Origin: SZUA-442 sp051011415
GTDB lineage: Bacteria; Actinomycetota; Acidimicrobiia; Spongiisociales; UBA5794
Assembly: GCA_051011415.1 (NCBI GenBank)
Contig: JBPCTY010000089.1
Location: forward strand, 1 to 12,661
Reading direction: 5' to 3'
Length of the DNA stretch: 12,661 nucleotides
Within the stretch, counting starts at the first letter, position 1. Each line of letters opens with the position of its first letter. Made by a program: the position numbers and the translations under genes. Positions 11,667 through 12,661 of this stretch are shown one piece after another. The notes beneath the pieces are model-generated. The model was not told where the DNA came from. It did no database searches and saw only the letters and a list, made by a program, of their open reading frames with translations.

Positions 11667-12661
11667 GTGGCATCCGATTCCGATCGAACATCTGAGACGA
11701 GCGTGATTCGTCGCGTCTTCAGCCTTGCAAACATGGCTGCGCTTGCGACGGCGATCGTCGTGTTCTACATCGGCGTCTCGATTCGCGACACCTATTTGGC
11801 CATTGCCATCGCGGCACTCGCTGCAGGGGCAGCAGGCGGACTCGTCTGGTACTTTGTGACGTCCCGACGCGCCGGCCCAACCCTCGCCGACGCCGTCTCA
11901 GGCATACCGCTCCTTGGAACGATTCCTGTCGATGATCAGGGGCCGGCGCCAGCGCTAGACAACCCGGAGGCCACTGATCGGTACACAGGTCTCCTCAGAG
12001 AGATCGAAGGGCAAACCTCCGGACGGGTGTTGCTTGTCAGCTCACCGGGTCCAGGTCAGGGAGCTTCGAGCGTTGCGTTGAACCTCTCAATTGCTGCAGC
12101 AAAGGCAGGTAGACGGGTCATGCTTGTCGACGCAGACCCCTCACCAAACGGCATAGGTCGGTACCTCTCATCCGGGCCGAGTCCTGGCCTTTCTGACGTT
12201 GCGTCCGGAGTGGCCACGCTTGCGGAAGCTTCGCGCATGTGGACGCTCGAAGATGGCACACGCTTCCCGATGCTTCCTTCTGGAGGCGAGCTTTCCGACG
12301 ACAGTGGGCTGAACGGCATCCTGGTCGCTGACGCTTTCGACGTCGTTTCGGAGCACGCTGATTTCATCGTCATCGATGTTCCACCGGTGTTGTGGTCCAG
12401 CTCCACGCCGGAACTCGGAGCCCACGCAGACGGAACGATCCTCGTCCTTGCCGACAACGCCGACGCCGCAGTCGTCGACACCGCGATCGAGCAGCTCTCA
12501 GACGCTGGCGCACCGGTACTTGGGTACGTACGGAACAGATCAACGGGGACCGCAACGCTCGCTCCCCACAGAGCCCGCTCGGCGATTATGCGAGCCGGGC
12601 TCCTTGCGGTTCTTGTCGTCCTCGCATTTGCCCTCTACACCGGGGCACAGCTGCTCTGGTC
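11667..12661 (+). CDS. Wzz/BY-kinase-like P-loop membrane protein with degenerate Walker A, partial (runs off right edge)
   Basis: An open frame of 331 codons reaches the window end without a stop. The first membrane helix is at about 22-38 and the second at about 43-64. GIPLLGTIPVDD (79-90), the linker that precedes the kinase domain in bacterial tyrosine kinases of polysaccharide export, follows. A MinD/CpsD-like P-loop domain comes next: RVLLVSSPGPGQGASSVALN (120-139) in Walker A position, VMLVDADPSPNG (151-162) as Walker A', GLSDVASG (174-181), MLPSGGE (202-208), DFIVIDVPPV (232-241) as Walker B, and VLGYVRN (284-290). The Walker A lysine is replaced (GQGAS instead of GEGKS), and the Walker A' arginines are missing. 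A further hydrophobic segment (about 311-329) follows the domain, where such kinases normally have a Tyr-rich tail. GTG 11667 is chosen because GAGG lies 10 bases before it; an in-frame GTG at 11637 is possible. It may be a non-catalytic relative acting in surface polysaccharide assembly. Confidence 0.82.
   Translation, partial: MASDSDRTSETSVIRRVFSLANMAALATAIVVFYIGVSIRDTYLAIAIAALAAGAAGGLVWYFVTSRRAGPTLADAVSGIPLLGTIPVDDQGPAPALDNPEATDRYTGLLREIEGQTSGRVLLVSSPGPGQGASSVALNLSIAAAKAGRRVMLVDADPSPNGIGRYLSSGPSPGLSDVASGVATLAEASRMWTLEDGTRFPMLPSGGELSDDSGLNGILVADAFDVVSEHADFIVIDVPPVLWSSSTPELGAHADGTILVLADNADAAVVDTAIEQLSDAGAPVLGYVRNRSTGTATLAPHRARSAIMRAGLLAVLVVLAFALYTGAQLLW

Noticed and set aside
12056..12481. 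Minus-strand frame of 141 codons near the right edge
   Set aside because: It is antisense to the P-loop protein whose Walker-type motifs are plainly readable on the plus strand.
1..12661. CRISPR array, insertion sequence, attachment site, tRNA or rRNA
   Set aside because: I saw no regularly spaced direct repeats, transposase motifs, terminal repeats flanking a gene block, or cloverleaf-like sequence by eye on either strand.

Overview
The window looks like chromosomal DNA of a monoderm actinomycete, probably an uncultured member of class Acidimicrobiia. This placement is an inference from the moderately high G+C, GTG starts with strong Shine-Dalgarno sequences, an actinobacterial-type sigma factor, and a zinc-ribbon/Thr-rich membrane protein typical of that group. 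No rRNA or other marker is present to confirm it.

Layout. (1) Positions 1-2057, minus strand: the 5' end of a CBS-domain-like gene that runs off the left edge, a primary-type (group 2) sigma-70 factor, and a LysE/RhtB-family amino-acid exporter. (2) Positions 2138-10503, plus strand: a compact nitrous-oxide-reduction locus in the order rrf2-1, rrf2-2, nosZ, nosB-like, nosD, nosF, nosY, nosL, a cytochrome c gene, rrf2-3. NosZ is a clade II (atypical, Sec-exported) nitrous oxide reductase with a complete apparent set of CuZ and CuA ligands. NosD, NosF and NosY are the cofactor-maturation beta-helix protein and ABC transporter, NosL is the copper chaperone, and NosB is the small membrane protein that marks clade II clusters. 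nosB to nosL overlap end to start and are probably translationally coupled. (3) Positions 10594-12661, plus strand: a zinc-ribbon membrane protein of unknown function, then the 5' part of a Wzz/BY-kinase-like P-loop protein with a degenerate Walker A motif, which runs off the right edge.

How the nos genes work together. NosZ, NosL and the cytochrome c all carry a lipobox ending in AAC, and NosD ends in a membrane anchor. The whole extracytoplasmic machinery is therefore predicted to be tethered to the outer face of the single membrane. No nosR, nosX, nosG, nosH or nosC is visible between the genes, and NosZ carries no fused haem domain. The small lipoprotein cytochrome c is thus the obvious candidate electron donor.

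Regulation. Three Rrf2-family regulators bracket the locus. They share register but differ at the position of the middle cluster-ligand cysteine (His100, Asp100, Cys100). Each has its own recognisable promoter, and a related 14-bp motif (roughly KGAACTNAGNAWTC) sits just downstream of all three promoters and again in front of the cytochrome gene. This suggests a dedicated, previously unexamined redox/NO/Fe-S regulatory circuit controlling N2O respiration.
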